64,000 nucleotides of DNA from Sulfurimonas denitrificans DSM 1251 (lineage in GTDB: Bacteria; Campylobacterota; Campylobacteria; Campylobacterales; Sulfurimonadaceae): the NCBI RefSeq assembly GCF_000012965.1, contig NC_007575.1:1488001-1552000 (forward strand). The letters are read 5' to 3'. Under the pieces are notes generated by a model. That model made no database searches. It was not told the origin of the DNA and worked only from the letters and a program-made list of their open reading frames with translations. The translations under genes and the position numbers were made by a program. Shown here in pieces: positions 35,741-46,164 of this stretch; within the stretch, counting starts at the first letter, position 1; every line of letters begins with the position of its first letter.

Positions 35741-37567
35741 TTAAACAACCATATTTAAGTGAAAATGGAAGCTCATAAATTTTTTAAACTTATTTATGAC
35801 TTTAAAACTATCTTTTAATAAATCTCTCTGGTTTTTCTCTAAATTCAGAGGATTTATATAGTTTGCTTCATCTATGTTTTTAGCCTCTAACATCGCTTTT
35901 AATCTTATTGAGCTTAGTGTGTCAAAACTCTCTATAAGTTCAGTTGCAAATGTTTTATCTACTACTCCAATGTTATTTAACTCTTTGATTCTCTCTACCG
36001 TATTTGTCTCTTTTATCTCATATTGAAGACAAAGTGTTCTTATGCCATGAACTAGGGCAAAAATACCACCTTTTTTAAGATCTAACTTGTCTTTACGCTC
36101 TTTTTGAAGCACAAATCCAGAGAAGAGAGATAGCGGTGTCTCAAAACTCAAAACTGCTTTTGCAATATGCGCTAAAACATCATCTCTTGAGTGAAAACTA
36201 CTATGGAGATACTCTTTTAATTCATCAAGCAGCGAGCAATCTCCCGCAATACATTTTGCATCTAAAAAAATACTCATATTTTTAACGCTCTCATCACTCA
36301 TATCATAAGTCCATTTTGTGATTAAATCTTTATATGCGCTTGAGTTTTTACGCCAAAACTCATTACTTACCATGACATCACCGCTGCATTTAGGAAATCC
36401 AAGCTCAAGAAGATATCCATTTAACCGCATCATCGGTTCATGAAAAAGTTCTACATCTACACTATTTTGAATGATAAGTGCATTATCTTGGTCACTCTTT
36501 AGAGTCTGCTCTTCTCGCCCTTCACTTCCCATAACTATAAGCGCACATTTCTCTCTAAGAGAAGGTTCTACACACATCTCAAAGAGTTTATTGTAGATTT
36601 TGTCATTTAGAGTTGCTATGAGTTTTGTGATGTATCTTACCTTTACACCCTTTGCTCTTAGGGTAATGATTAGACTTTTAAAATCATGCCCAAGTGCTTT
36701 TAAATCATCAATATTTTGTGCCTTGTCAATTTGAACAGCTACCAGATGGGAGTGACTTGCAAAATAGCTAAGCAGGTCTAACTGCTCCAAAATACCAACT
36801 ATTTTTTCACCATCAACAACTACCACTCTTTTTATTGCATTGTGCGTCATCATCAGAAGTGCATTAAATAAAAAATCATTTATATCTATGCTAATAATCT
36901 TTTTTGAAGATATTGAAGAGATTTTTTTACTCAAATCGTTGTCGCCTAAAAGCAGTTTTTTTCTCAAATCTGTATCTGTGACTATTGAGTAACTTTTCTG
37001 CTCTTTTACAAGTATTACTTTTGATTGAAGTTTTTCCTGTTTTATAAGAGCATTGTATATAGTCTCATCTTCTTCAACTATACATGCAGTATGAAGAAAA
37101 ATATCTGAAACTCTAGAGATAAGAAAAGGTGAGAGTTCACTTTGGGTATCGTAATCTTTTAACTGTTTATGACGAGTTATAAAGTCTTGCAAAAAATAGC
37201 CTTGAATCTCCTTATCCTGCATCAAATCAAGGAAATCTTCTTTCTTGATCTCATAACAGATAAGATCTTCATCAACAACAAACTTTGCTTTTGTCTTTCC
37301 ATATATAAGCGCATCTGCATCAAAACTATCTCCTGCTCCATAAACATTATGAATCTCCTCATCAATATACTCTGTAACAGAGCCTTTGATGATAATGTAA
37401 AAAGCTATAGAAGATATTGTAGGAGATACAAGAAGAGTTTGGTTTGGGTAGTAAGCTATGTCGATTTTTTTCATCAGTCCATCCATGGCATTAGAGCTTA
37501 GTAGCTCAAATGGATGGATTGACTCGATAAGTTTTCTTTGATCTAAAATACTCATTTTATTTTCCAA
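35741..37567 (-). CDS. cNMP-binding/CBS/DUF294 nucleotidyltransferase-like signalling protein
   Basis: The 608-residue protein has, in order, a cyclic-nucleotide-binding-like domain (about 15-125), two CBS domains (about 155-270), a DUF294 nucleotidyltransferase-like domain with GSEGREEQTLKSDQDNALI (about 350) and a DUF294 C-terminal domain. The GS...D.D pattern resembles GlnD-type nucleotidyltransferases. In many bacteria such a gene lies by actP and acs and probably tunes acetate use. The target is unknown. Confidence 0.88.
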   Translation of the reverse strand: MENKMSILDQRKLIESIHPFELLSSNAMDGLMKKIDIAYYPNQTLLVSPTISSIAFYIIIKGSVTEYIDEEIHNVYGAGDSFDADALIYGKTKAKFVVDEDLICYEIKKEDFLDLMQDKEIQGYFLQDFITRHKQLKDYDTQSELSPFLISRVSDIFLHTACIVEEDETIYNALIKQEKLQSKVILVKEQKSYSIVTDTDLRKKLLLGDNDLSKKISSISSKKIISIDINDFLFNALLMMTHNAIKRVVVVDGEKIVGILEQLDLLSYFASHSHLVAVQIDKAQNIDDLKALGHDFKSLIITLRAKGVKVRYITKLIATLNDKIYNKLFEMCVEPSLREKCALIVMGSEGREEQTLKSDQDNALIIQNSVDVELFHEPMMRLNGYLLELGFPKCSGDVMVSNEFWRKNSSAYKDLITKWTYDMSDESVKNMSIFLDAKCIAGDCSLLDELKEYLHSSFHSRDDVLAHIAKAVLSFETPLSLFSGFVLQKERKDKLDLKKGGIFALVHGIRTLCLQYEIKETNTVERIKELNNIGVVDKTFATELIESFDTLSSIRLKAMLEAKNIDEANYINPLNLEKNQRDLLKDSFKVINKFKKFMSFHFHLNMVV

Positions 37568-37599
37568 ATACTTAAAAATACTCTCTCACAAGAGAGAGA

Positions 37600-39264
37600 T
37601 TAATGACTACTTGCACCCTCCGCACCGATACCAGTTTGCGCTCTGATAAACTGAGCATCAAATCTCTCTTGCTCATCTTTAGCATCTTGAGATTTATCTG
37701 TAACTGAGAAGAACCACGTAGCGATAAATGCAACAGATACAGAGAACAGAGCTGGATACTTATAAGGGAAAATTGCTTGTGCATTATGCATAATATCAAC
37801 CCAAACAACTGGACTAAGTATCACAAGTATAACCGCACTAGCAAGACCTAATGTTCCACCAATTACAGCACCGCGAGTTGTAAGTTTTCTCCAGTACATT
37901 GAGAGTACAAGAATTGGAAAGTTTGCAGATGCAGCGATTGCAAACGCAAGACCAACAACAAACGCAATATTTTGATTCTCAAACGCAATTCCCATAAAAA
38001 TAGCAACTACACCAAGAGCAACTGTCGCTATTTTAGAAACTCTCATCTCTGTCATAGAGTCAACTCTGCCTTTTCTAAATACAGAAGCGTAAAGGTCATG
38101 GCTGATTGCAGATGCACCAGCTAGTGTAAGACCAGAAACAACCGCTAAGATAGTAGCAAACGCAACTGCTGAAATAAATCCTAAGAAGAAGTCTCCGCCC
38201 ACTGCATGACTTAAGTGAATTGCCGCCATGTTGCTACCACCTAAAATTGGTGAGCCGCCACTTGCTGCATCTTTAACAACATCAAGGTATTGAGGATTTT
38301 TAAATACCATAACGATAGCACCAAAACCGATGATAAAAGTTAAAATATAGAAATACCCGATAAATCCAGTCGCATAAAATACTGATTTTCTTGCCTCTTT
38401 TGCATCACTTACAGTAAAAAATCTCATAAGGATATGTGGAAGACCAGCTGTTCCAAACATTAAAGCAACTGCTAGAGAGATAGCAGAAATAGGGTCACTC
38501 ACAAGTCCACCTGGGCTCATGATTTCAATACCTTTGAGCTCTGTTGCATGTGAAAACAGTGCGCCAAAACTAAAGTCATAGTGTGCCATAACAGCTATTG
38601 CCATAAATGAAGCACCTGAGAGAAGTAAAAATGCTTTAATAATTTGTACCCAAGTAGTTGCAAGCATACCGCCAAATACAACGTAAAGAATCATCAAAAT
38701 ACCAACTAAAATAACTGCCATCTCATAAGAGAGTCCAAAAAGAAGTTGGATTAATTTTCCAGAACCTACCATTTGAGCGATAAGATAGAGAACAACTGTT
38801 GCAATTGAGCCTGAAGCTGCAAGTGTACGAATTGGTGTCTGCTTTAATCTATATGAAGCAACGTCAGCAAATGTATATTTTCCTAAGTTACGAAGTGGCT
38901 CTGCAATCATAAATAAAATTATTGGCCAACCAACTAAAAACCCAATAGAGTAGATAAGACCATCGTACCCTTTCATATATACAAGACCAGAAATTCCCAA
39001 GAATGACGCAGCTGACATGTAATCACCTGCGATTGCCATACCATTTTGAAAACCTGTAATTCCACCACCTGCTGTATAGAAATCTTTAGCACTCTTAGTA
39101 CGCTTTGCGGCCCAATAAGTGATACCTAAAGTTCCCGCAACAAATATAAGAAACATAACTATTGCAGAGACATTAAGATCTTGTTTTTGTACCTGACCAG
39201 TAATTGCGTCTGAAGCAAAAACAGCAATAAAACCAAGAATTAAGAAAGTAAGTATTCTATTCAT
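37600..39264 (-). CDS. actP: Acetate permease ActP (sodium:solute symporter)
   Basis: The 554-residue membrane protein belongs to the solute:sodium symporter family and matches ActP in length. Features: [22 protein letters not shown] near the N-terminus, [14 protein letters not shown], and multiple transmembrane helices. It has an N-terminal hydrophobic leader followed by a first loop before the second helix. The upstream DUF485 gene, overlapping by one base, is the usual YjcH-type partner. It takes up acetate for Acs. Confidence 0.94.
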   Translation of the reverse strand: MNRILTFLILGFIAVFASDAITGQVQKQDLNVSAIVMFLIFVAGTLGITYWAAKRTKSAKDFYTAGGGITGFQNGMAIAGDYMSAASFLGISGLVYMKGYDGLIYSIGFLVGWPIILFMIAEPLRNLGKYTFADVASYRLKQTPIRTLAASGSIATVVLYLIAQMVGSGKLIQLLFGLSYEMAVILVGILMILYVVFGGMLATTWVQIIKAFLLLSGASFMAIAVMAHYDFSFGALFSHATELKGIEIMSPGGLVSDPISAISLAVALMFGTAGLPHILMRFFTVSDAKEARKSVFYATGFIGYFYILTFIIGFGAIVMVFKNPQYLDVVKDAASGGSPILGGSNMAAIHLSHAVGGDFFLGFISAVAFATILAVVSGLTLAGASAISHDLYASVFRKGRVDSMTEMRVSKIATVALGVVAIFMGIAFENQNIAFVVGLAFAIAASANFPILVLSMYWRKLTTRGAVIGGTLGLASAVILVILSPVVWVDIMHNAQAIFPYKYPALFSVSVAFIATWFFSVTDKSQDAKDEQERFDAQFIRAQTGIGAEGASSH

Positions 39265-39578
39265 TAGTTCTCCTTTATTGAATTTTTAATTTTATTGTTT
39301 AAATCATCAAATTCGCCATTTGCTCGCTTAGTATAAATACCAGTCAAAACAAACGCAAAAATAATAACCGCCATCCCAATAGGAATACCAATAGTTGTTA
39401 CCGAATCCGAAGAGATTGGCGTACCTAAAAATGATGGGTCAAATGCTATTGTTAATATAAAAGCAAAATAGACAGCCAACATCCAGATAGATAGCTTTAC
39501 AGCAAAGCCATTTCTCTTAGAAATCAGCTCTTTATAGTTAGGATCGTTTTTTATTTTTTCAATCGTTTCTTTGTTCAT
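39264..39578 (-). CDS. DUF485 family membrane protein (YjcH-like)
   Basis: The 104-residue protein has two membrane helices (about 28-50 and 62-85) after the motif [16 protein letters not shown], the DUF485 signature. It nearly always precedes actP and is thought to support the permease. Its stop overlaps the actP start. Confidence 0.92.
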   Translation of the reverse strand: MNKETIEKIKNDPNYKELISKRNGFAVKLSIWMLAVYFAFILTIAFDPSFLGTPISSDSVTTIGIPIGMAVIIFAFVLTGIYTKRANGEFDDLNNKIKNSIKEN

Positions 39579-39588
39579 CTATTTCTCC

Positions 39589-40941
39589 TTAGAAATTATA
39601 ATTTGCGATAAATCTGTACTCGTTCCAGCCAGTTTTACCAGCGTTACTCTCTGCAAATCCTCTTGGAAAATTTCCACGAAGACGAAGTTGTAAGTTTTTT
39701 ATAGCTTGTGGATTGTAGATAGCATCAAATCCTGCTTCATTTGCAGTTCTCTCTATGCCATATCCACTATTTTTATCCATATCAAACTCTGTGTAGTAAG
39801 CGGCTGTTGTTAAGTTTGCACCCATATCTTTAAAGTTATAAGCAGCTGCAACCTTACTTGCTGCTGTTCCAGCCATAAACATATGACGAGTTACCATACC
39901 TTGAGTATATGCGCTCATTCCACCCCATGGAGAAACAGTAGCATTTGCAAGACCACCAGCAGCTGCTTCAGCAGCGCTATTATCGCCTGTTTTAGAATAA
40001 GCAAAAGATAAATCAAGGTTTTCTATTTTAAAGCCAAGCTTTGCTGCTATATATGTACTATCTATCTCACCGCCAAACTCATCACCTACTGAATCCTCTT
40101 TTATAACTTGAACTCCAGCGTAAGGCTTAATCATATCTGTTATCAGACATTTCCATGAGAAATTTGCCTCACCATAAACCATATTCATAATATCATGCGC
40201 ATAATAATCCCAAAGGCTTAACTTTAGGTTCTCTACCCCTGTATATGTTATAGATGCCATTGTAATACCATCTGTTGAGTTGCCAAATGCGTAACTCCCT
40301 ACATTTCTAAAATCTCCAGTTTGATTTAAACTATCAACATAAGAGTATCCAGATGTAGCAGAAAGTAACTTATTTGCATTTGAGGCAGTTGGTGTTGCAC
40401 TATATGCTCTACCAAATGTTCCTTGAGCAAATTTTGTTACATGTCCTAGTGTTAATGTAGTGTTTGAAATATCTTTGTTTGTTAAAACATACGCCTCAAA
40501 AAGATTTGGTATCATTCTAGCATCATCGTCACCTAGCATTGGTGTTGATAACTTTTGACGTCCGCCTTTAAATGTAGTGTTTTGATATTTATACCCAAGG
40601 TATGCTTCTCCAAGCATTGTATAGTTATCATTATCTTGCCCAAGAAGTGTTTGATCTTCAATCTTTCTTGAGTCAATCTTATTTGTTGTATAAAATGCAG
40701 TACCCAAGCTAAAACCACTTAATGAAGCTGTTTCATACTTTAAATATCCACCAATAGCCGTTGAACCTCGGTGAGTTGTAGTTCCTGCACTCCCTTGATA
40801 CTCTCTATCTATGTAAAACATGCGAGCTTGTCCACTTACCTTACCTTCACTAAACATAGTGTTAATATCTTCTGCTGCATTAAGTGAAGCTGCCGATACA
40901 AAGCTAATAGCCACAATACTAAGTATTACCTGTTTTTTCAT
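39589..40941 (-). CDS. Outer-membrane porin (OprD-like, Campylobacterota type)
   Basis: The 450-residue protein has a signal peptide ending near SLNA, a mature start AEDINTMFSEGKVSGQARMF, alternating beta-strand segments with aromatic girdles, and a C-terminal Phe (IANYNF), all typical of outer-membrane porins. It is first in the acetate operon and could admit acetate or other small acids. The substrate is not proven by sequence. Confidence 0.85.
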   Translation of the reverse strand: MKKQVILSIVAISFVSAASLNAAEDINTMFSEGKVSGQARMFYIDREYQGSAGTTTHRGSTAIGGYLKYETASLSGFSLGTAFYTTNKIDSRKIEDQTLLGQDNDNYTMLGEAYLGYKYQNTTFKGGRQKLSTPMLGDDDARMIPNLFEAYVLTNKDISNTTLTLGHVTKFAQGTFGRAYSATPTASNANKLLSATSGYSYVDSLNQTGDFRNVGSYAFGNSTDGITMASITYTGVENLKLSLWDYYAHDIMNMVYGEANFSWKCLITDMIKPYAGVQVIKEDSVGDEFGGEIDSTYIAAKLGFKIENLDLSFAYSKTGDNSAAEAAAGGLANATVSPWGGMSAYTQGMVTRHMFMAGTAASKVAAAYNFKDMGANLTTAAYYTEFDMDKNSGYGIERTANEAGFDAIYNPQAIKNLQLRLRGNFPRGFAESNAGKTGWNEYRFIANYNF

Positions 40942-41116
40942 ACTTTTTCCTTTTTATAAATTAAACTCTCTAATCCTAAAATAAAAAAATAGCATGAACA
41001 TAGCATTGATAAAAAAAATTATTTTGAGATAAACTTATAAAAAAATATGTGTAAAAAAGTAACTTTTTTTAATATTTAATTTACCTTAAACAAATAAGCA
41101 TTCTATTTCTTTATCT

Positions 41117-41143
41117 TATAATCTAAATAAACTACATTATAAT
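41117..41143 (+). promoter_or_regulatory. Two TATAAT elements upstream of the PDC-sensor gene
   Basis: Perfect TATAAT hexamers lie at 41117-41122 and 41138-41143, 25-55 bases before the start codon, inside a very AT-rich 228-base divergent spacer shared with the porin. Either could serve as the -10 element. Confidence 0.4.
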
Positions 41144-41169
41144 CTTCACTAATATAGAAAATTTATGTA

Positions 41170-42048
41170 ATGGATAAAGTTATGAAAGAAGTTATAAATG
41201 CGTATAGAGCGCAAAAAATAAATGTTGACTCTTTTTTAAAAACATTTATAAAGAGTCTTCCTAAAAATTATATTGATCAATCTTTGAGTATTTTAAAACA
41301 GTATAGGTTTATACAGTTGATGTATGGTGTTGATTCAGAGTTCAAACAATCAACACCTGTTATCTCGAAAAAAGAGTCCGACTTATCTCAAATCGGAGGT
41401 AACAAGAGCCACTACTTCCTTAAACTTCAACTTGATGAAGATGATGTATATATCTCAAACCCATACATTCATCATAAAACAGGAAGAGCAAGTCTTAGTG
41501 TTGTTCACTTTATAGACTCAACCTACTATGTATTTGACGTTAATCTTATACATCTGTTGGAAGATTTAAAACTCATTGAGTACAACAGTTTTCACGATAA
41601 AATAAAACGCACTATATATTTCTTTGGCTCTACCATGTTGGCAATTGTTGCTATTGCACTAATTGTATATGGCGGTTATGTATTTTTTGCTCTAATATTC
41701 TCTTTGTCTAGTTCTGATTTTTTACATGATATATTCAAATCAATTATATCAATGACTTTAGGATTAGCCATTTATGACCTTGCAAAGCAGATTTTTGAGC
41801 ATGAAGTTATATATCAGTCATTTCATCAAACCGAGGATAAACAGTATAAAGTTTTAGGGAAGTTTTTAATCTCGATAATTATTGCACTATCTATTGAAAC
41901 GCTCATGGTGGTATTTAAAATTGCTCTTGATGATGCATCCAAAATGTTATCTGCATTTTATCTTTTAATAGGAACAACTATTATGTTAATAGGGCTTGGT
42001 TACTTTTATAGAACTATTCAAGAGTCAACGCCCAAGGATGATTGCTAA
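41170..42048 (+). CDS. Membrane protein with PDC/Cache-like sensor segment
   Basis: The 292-residue protein has a soluble N-terminal half and about four membrane helices (about 148-180, 188-205, 230-252, 258-282). The segment YISNPYIHHKTGRASLSVVHFI...YYVFDVNL (about 94-125) resembles the second half of a PDC/Cache sensor domain. No output domain is present. It is convergent with the response-regulator gene and overlaps its end by 4 bases. Function unknown; sensing of a small ligand or redox state is a guess. Confidence 0.72.
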   Translation: MDKVMKEVINAYRAQKINVDSFLKTFIKSLPKNYIDQSLSILKQYRFIQLMYGVDSEFKQSTPVISKKESDLSQIGGNKSHYFLKLQLDEDDVYISNPYIHHKTGRASLSVVHFIDSTYYVFDVNLIHLLEDLKLIEYNSFHDKIKRTIYFFGSTMLAIVAIALIVYGGYVFFALIFSLSSSDFLHDIFKSIISMTLGLAIYDLAKQIFEHEVIYQSFHQTEDKQYKVLGKFLISIIIALSIETLMVVFKIALDDASKMLSAFYLLIGTTIMLIGLGYFYRTIQESTPKDDC

Positions 42049-42701
42049 GGCTTGTCTATCATATAGCCCATGCCTCTGACATTGATTACAAAATCCTCTT
42101 TTAAATTTTTTTTGAGTCGATTAATTTCGGCTCTAATAGTTGCATTATCAACTATCTGCTCACTCCAAACATAGGTTTGAAACTGTTCAAAGTCAACTAT
42201 TCTACCTCTGTTTCTTGAGAGTAAATCTATTATCTGAGCTTGGCGTTTGGTTAGTATCTGAACCTCTTGATTAAAAAGAAGTGTGCTATTTTCTTGATCA
42301 TAACTATAGTTTTTACAAAGCCTTAAATGAACTCGTGGAACAACGCTTGAGAGCTTTATTCTATCAACTCGCAAAGATAGCTCTTTTAGATGAAAGGGCT
42401 TCTTTAAATAGTCATGACATCCAAGAGTATATGCACGTGAAATATCTTCAATATCAACCAATGCACTTATATAGATAACACTTACATGTATTTTAAGCTC
42501 ATGGATTTTCTCTAAAAAAGAGAGTCCATCAATCCCAGGAACGTTGATATCTAAAACAAGAAGATCATAAGAGTTCTCTTTTATTGCTTCGAGTGCCGCC
42601 AGTCCATTAAAAAAACTCTCTACATGATGACCCTCTGAGTCAAGGTATTCGCAGATTGATTCATTTAACATAACTTCATCTTCTAAAAGGAGTATCTTCA
42701 T
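42045..42701 (-). CDS. OmpR/PhoB-type response regulator
   Basis: The 218-residue protein has a receiver domain with acidic pocket (LLLEDE), phosphorylatable Asp51 (VLDINVPG), Ser79 and Lys101 (YLKKPF), and a C-terminal winged-helix DNA-binding domain. I chose the ATG at 42701, with GGGAG just upstream; it overlaps the kinase stop (TGATG), so kinase and regulator are translationally coupled. The target genes are unknown. Confidence 0.92.
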   Translation of the reverse strand: MKILLLEDEVMLNESICEYLDSEGHHVESFFNGLAALEAIKENSYDLLVLDINVPGIDGLSFLEKIHELKIHVSVIYISALVDIEDISRAYTLGCHDYLKKPFHLKELSLRVDRIKLSSVVPRVHLRLCKNYSYDQENSTLLFNQEVQILTKRQAQIIDLLSRNRGRIVDFEQFQTYVWSEQIVDNATIRAEINRLKKNLKEDFVINVRGMGYMIDKP

Positions 42702-43918
42702 CAATCTCCCATCGCTTTGAACTTATATCTAAATGTTGTTGAAGCCTCATCAGATGAGACGTTAATATTGACTCCCTCTGCATCGCATATACTCTTTACA
42801 AGTCTAAGTCCAAGTCCAAAACCATCTCTGCCCTTCTCTTCTCTATAATAAGCTTCAAAAACTTTATCTGTATCTTGAATCGTTTTTGATTTACTGCTCA
42901 CTATAAACTCTATATATGAGCCAATTTTTTTTAGTGACACCTCTACGCTCTCATTTGGTAGTGTATATTTTATTGCATTTGTAAGAGTATTATCTATGAT
43001 TCTTTGGAGTTTTGTCTCATTAAAATGGACATGTTTTTCATATTTTGGCGAATTGTAATTAAAAGTTATAAGAGAAAATTCTGCAACTTCTCTAAAAAAA
43101 TCTATCCTGCTGCTTAAAAAATTATTCAAATTTATTACACTCTTTGTGTACTCTACATGATCTTTTTTTACAAGATAACTCAAATCATCATAGATACTAA
43201 ATATATTTTTTGTAGCAGCCTCAATTTTTGAGAGTTGTCTATCTTTTGGGTTTTTCATAAGATATAGCTCAATACTTGTCAAAATAACGCTAAGAGGCGT
43301 GTTTGTTTCATGAACTGTATAACGCAGAAACTCTTTTTGTGACTTTAATAAATCTTGTGAAAATGTCTTCTCTTCTTCTAAGTTTTTATTTATCTCCAAA
43401 AGAGCTGCCGTTTTTTTCTTTACTCTCTCTTCAAGCCCAAGATTAAGCTCTTTTAAGTTCTTCTTTTGCTCATTGATTTTACTAACCATCTCATTTGCAT
43501 AACCAACCATCATCTTGAAATCTTGAAAAAATATACTCTTTGAATCTATGGTTTTTTCTTTATCAATAGCAGTTTTAAAAGCATCTAAAAATGTCTGTGT
43601 ATCTCTTTGAAGTAGTTTGTTAAAGAGTGTATTTAGACCTAAAAATATTGCAAATATTATAAAAGAGAGAGTCACTATTGCTAAGACTGTTTTTATTAGA
43701 AGTGCTTTTAACTTTTTTTGATTTTGCTTTAAAATAGTACTATCGGAAATAAGCGGGTTTTTTACTACATGGCTCTGTTCTAGCGCTATTTCATACTCTT
43801 TATAAAGCTCTTCAACAAGCAGTCCAACAAATACAAGAGTAAAGAAAAATACAACCAAAATAGTAAAGACATCTGCTTGCTTTATGCTGATATTTTGAAA
43901 TCGTGATTTTATTCTCAT
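42701..43918 (-). CDS. Sensor histidine kinase
   Basis: The 405-residue protein (ATG at 43918; a TTG at 43972 would add 18 residues with no ribosome-binding site) has two membrane helices (about 17-36 and 73-96) flanking a short periplasmic loop. A coiled-coil linker follows, then a phospho-acceptor segment YTVHETNTPLSVI (His203), an N-box DNTLTNAIKY and a G-box GFGLGLRLVK. The usual H-E-L-R/K-T-P is changed to HETNTP. It is partnered with the overlapping response regulator. Confidence 0.88.
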   Translation of the reverse strand: MRIKSRFQNISIKQADVFTILVVFFFTLVFVGLLVEELYKEYEIALEQSHVVKNPLISDSTILKQNQKKLKALLIKTVLAIVTLSFIIFAIFLGLNTLFNKLLQRDTQTFLDAFKTAIDKEKTIDSKSIFFQDFKMMVGYANEMVSKINEQKKNLKELNLGLEERVKKKTAALLEINKNLEEEKTFSQDLLKSQKEFLRYTVHETNTPLSVILTSIELYLMKNPKDRQLSKIEAATKNIFSIYDDLSYLVKKDHVEYTKSVINLNNFLSSRIDFFREVAEFSLITFNYNSPKYEKHVHFNETKLQRIIDNTLTNAIKYTLPNESVEVSLKKIGSYIEFIVSSKSKTIQDTDKVFEAYYREEKGRDGFGLGLRLVKSICDAEGVNINVSSDEASTTFRYKFKAMGD

Positions 43919-43997
43919 GAGTAGAATTATACACTTACTTATCTGATGTAATCCCACTAAAACTTTAAACAAAAATATCTGTTTAAAATACTTAGAC

Positions 43998-44003
43998 TAT
44001 AAT
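43998..44003 (+). promoter_or_regulatory. -10 element for the cyclophilin gene
   Basis: A perfect TATAAT lies 31 bases before the cyclophilin ATG, with a T-poor upstream region, and the ATG has AAAGG six bases upstream. The distance and motif suit a vegetative promoter. Confidence 0.5.
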
Positions 44004-44033
44004 TTCAAAAAAATATTTACATAAAGGTTATAC

Positions 44034-44534
44034 ATGTTTGGAAGAACTCTAAAAAAATACGACTTAAGCGCTGATGAATTAGCTAAACTCCAATGGGCAA
44101 AAATCACAACAAGTAAAGGAGATATCTGGATAAAACTTCTACCAGAAGAGGCTCCAAATACTGTTGCAAATTTTGCACACTTAGCGGAGTCAGGTTTTTA
44201 TAACAATCTCAATTTTCATCGTGTAATTCCAGGCTTTATGGCTCAAGGCGGTTGCCCAAGTGGAACAGGAACAGGCGGACCTGATTGGGCAATTCCTTGT
44301 GAAACAAAAACAAATGTTACAAAACACAAAAGAGGCGCACTATCTATGGCTCACGCTGGACCAAATACGGGTGGAAGTCAGTTTTTCATCACTTTTGTTG
44401 CTACTCCACATTTAGATGGTGTACACACTGTTTTTGGAGCAATCGAGAAAGATGACAATGAGAGTTTCTCTACGCTAGACAGCATAAAAGGTCAAGATAC
44501 GATTAGCTCAATTGAGATTTTTGAAACTCGTTAA
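44034..44534 (+). CDS. Peptidyl-prolyl cis-trans isomerase (cyclophilin type)
   Basis: The 166-residue protein has cyclophilin motifs FHRVIPGFMAQGG, with the catalytic Arg, Phe and Gln, SMAHAGPNTGGSQFFIT and HLDGVHTVFG. There is no signal peptide, so it is cytoplasmic. It catalyses proline isomerisation during folding. The promoter -10 is 31 bases upstream. Confidence 0.95.
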   Translation: MFGRTLKKYDLSADELAKLQWAKITTSKGDIWIKLLPEEAPNTVANFAHLAESGFYNNLNFHRVIPGFMAQGGCPSGTGTGGPDWAIPCETKTNVTKHKRGALSMAHAGPNTGGSQFFITFVATPHLDGVHTVFGAIEKDDNESFSTLDSIKGQDTISSIEIFETR

Positions 44535-44550
44535 TGAAAATATACTCCAA

Positions 44551-44571
44551 AGGGGCGATATTTTCGCCTCT
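44551..44571. other. Stable hairpin between cyclophilin gene and queH
   Basis: AGGGGCGA (44551-44558) pairs with TCGCCTCT (44564-44571) around a 5-base loop. On the plus strand it is followed by A-rich sequence rather than a T-run, so it is not a standard terminator. It ends 12 bases before queH and could influence that gene's translation or mRNA stability. Confidence 0.4.
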
Positions 44572-44583
44572 TAAAAAAACTGC

Positions 44584-45666
44584 ATGTTAGTACATATCTG
44601 TTGTAGTGTAGATTCACACTTTTTCTTAGAAAAACTCCAACATGACTATCCAAATGAAAAACTTATAGGTTTTTTTTATGACCCAAATATTCATCCATAC
44701 TCAGAATATCAACTCCGTCTTCTTGATGTAAAACGCTCATGCAAAAAACTAGGCATTGAACTCCTTGAGGGAGAGTATGATTTTGAAGCGTGGATGCAAG
44801 CTGTACGAGGTTTAGAAAATGAGCCTGAAAAAGGCAAAAGATGTGAAGTATGCTTTGATAAACGCTTTGATGTAAGTGCAAAAAAAGCTCTCCTGCTTGG
44901 AGAAAAAAGCATTACAACCACTCTGCTGGTTAGTCCACTAAAATCTCAAGAACAGCTTAAATTAAGCGGTGATAAATTTTTCAAAGAGCATGGTGTTGAG
45001 TTTATATTTTATGATTATAGAAAAGATGGCGGTACTGCACAGCAGAGCCGTGTTACAAAAGATGAGCAACTCTACCGCCAAGACTACTGCGGATGTATAT
45101 ATGGACTAACTATGCAGCGAGAGCAACAAGACCGCCTCATGGATGAGATGTTCTCTCACGTATCAAACCAAACTCAGCCCTCCAGCATTGAAGAGAGACT
45201 TGAGATGTATCATCAAAGAGATGAACTTGAAGATAAAGGTATAGCTTACAAAATTATAAGAGAGAAGTTTTTAAACTATCGCCAATTTAGTTTTAAACTA
45301 TATGAAAGCGGAGATAAAATCATCAACGCTTATGCTCTTTTTTACTCAACACTTCAACGAAAAAAAGCACAGGGAAATATAGAATTTAGCTCTAAAAATA
45401 TTCACTATTTTAATCGTGAAGAGATAAAATTTGTAACATTAGAGTTTTTCAACTCTACATGTAATTTTATGTACAAAAACACAAAAGAGCTTATATTTAA
45501 CCCTCCAAGCGTTAAAGAAGAGATGGCTTTTAGGGATACTTTACTCACTTCAAGTTACGATTTAAGCCCTATAATTATCGTTGATGAAATTCCAAAAACA
45601 AAGCTCTTTATAGAGCTTGATGCAAAAATTTATGAAGATGTCAGAGAAAAACTAATCATTATATAA
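44584..45666 (+). CDS. queH: Epoxyqueuosine reductase QueH
   Basis: The 360-residue protein carries the QueH (formerly DUF208) signature: ICCSVDS near the N-terminus with adjacent cysteines, CEVC in the middle and YRQDYCGCIYGL further on, cysteines that bind iron-sulfur. It converts epoxyqueuosine to queuosine in tRNA and is unrelated to QueG. The first 190 residues form the QueH domain; the extra C-terminal half (about 190-360) is an extension of unknown role, often seen in Campylobacterota. Confidence 0.88.
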   Translation: MLVHICCSVDSHFFLEKLQHDYPNEKLIGFFYDPNIHPYSEYQLRLLDVKRSCKKLGIELLEGEYDFEAWMQAVRGLENEPEKGKRCEVCFDKRFDVSAKKALLLGEKSITTTLLVSPLKSQEQLKLSGDKFFKEHGVEFIFYDYRKDGGTAQQSRVTKDEQLYRQDYCGCIYGLTMQREQQDRLMDEMFSHVSNQTQPSSIEERLEMYHQRDELEDKGIAYKIIREKFLNYRQFSFKLYESGDKIINAYALFYSTLQRKKAQGNIEFSSKNIHYFNREEIKFVTLEFFNSTCNFMYKNTKELIFNPPSVKEEMAFRDTLLTSSYDLSPIIIVDEIPKTKLFIELDAKIYEDVREKLIII

Positions 45667-45714
45667 TGTTTCTTTAGCTAAAATAGCCAAAATTATTATA
45701 AAGGCTGTTTGTAT

Positions 45715-46164
45715 ATGATTATGGACGTTATTGAAATTCAAAAAATTATTCCTCATCGCTACCCATTTTTACTTTTAGACAGAGTTACGCAAATTAAAGA
45801 GAATGAATCACTTATCGGTTATAAAAACATAACAATCGGAGACAACGTATTTCAAGGTCACTTTCCAGGTCATCCAATCTATCCAGGCGTTATGATTTTA
45901 GAAGGGATGGCGCAAGCTGGCGGCATACTTGCATTTAAAAGCATGGGCAACATGACTGAAGAAGAGGCCGCTTCCAAAGTTGTATATTTTATGAGTATTG
46001 ACAGAGCAAAATTTCGCGCTCCTGTAAAACCAGGAGACAGACTTGAGTACCGAATAAGTGTTATAAAAAATAAAGGTCAAATCTGGGTACTTGATGGCAA
46101 AGCTTATGTTGATGATGTTTTAGTTTCAGAAGCAGAACTAAAAGCTATGATTGTAGATAAATAA
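45715..46164 (+). CDS. fabZ: 3-hydroxyacyl-ACP dehydratase FabZ
   Basis: The 149-residue hot-dog fold enzyme dehydrates 3-hydroxyacyl-ACP in fatty acid synthesis. The motif [14 protein letters not shown] and the helix [20 protein letters not shown] with the catalytic His and Glu are visible. I chose the ATG at 45715, ten bases after AAGG; a TTG six bases earlier is possible. Its stop overlaps the lpxA start by one base, the usual fabZ-lpxA pair. Confidence 0.96.
   Translation: MIMDVIEIQKIIPHRYPFLLLDRVTQIKENESLIGYKNITIGDNVFQGHFPGHPIYPGVMILEGMAQAGGILAFKSMGNMTEEEAASKVVYFMSIDRAKFRAPVKPGDRLEYRISVIKNKGQIWVLDGKAYVDDVLVSEAELKAMIVDK

Noticed and set aside
42702-42704. TTG start one codon before the response-regulator ATG
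   Set aside because: The ATG at 42701 has better spacing from GGGAG and gives the family N-terminus MKILLLEDE.
44551-44571. Hairpin after the cyclophilin gene as an intrinsic terminator
   Set aside because: The stem is strong but no T-run follows on either strand, so I list it only as a hairpin.
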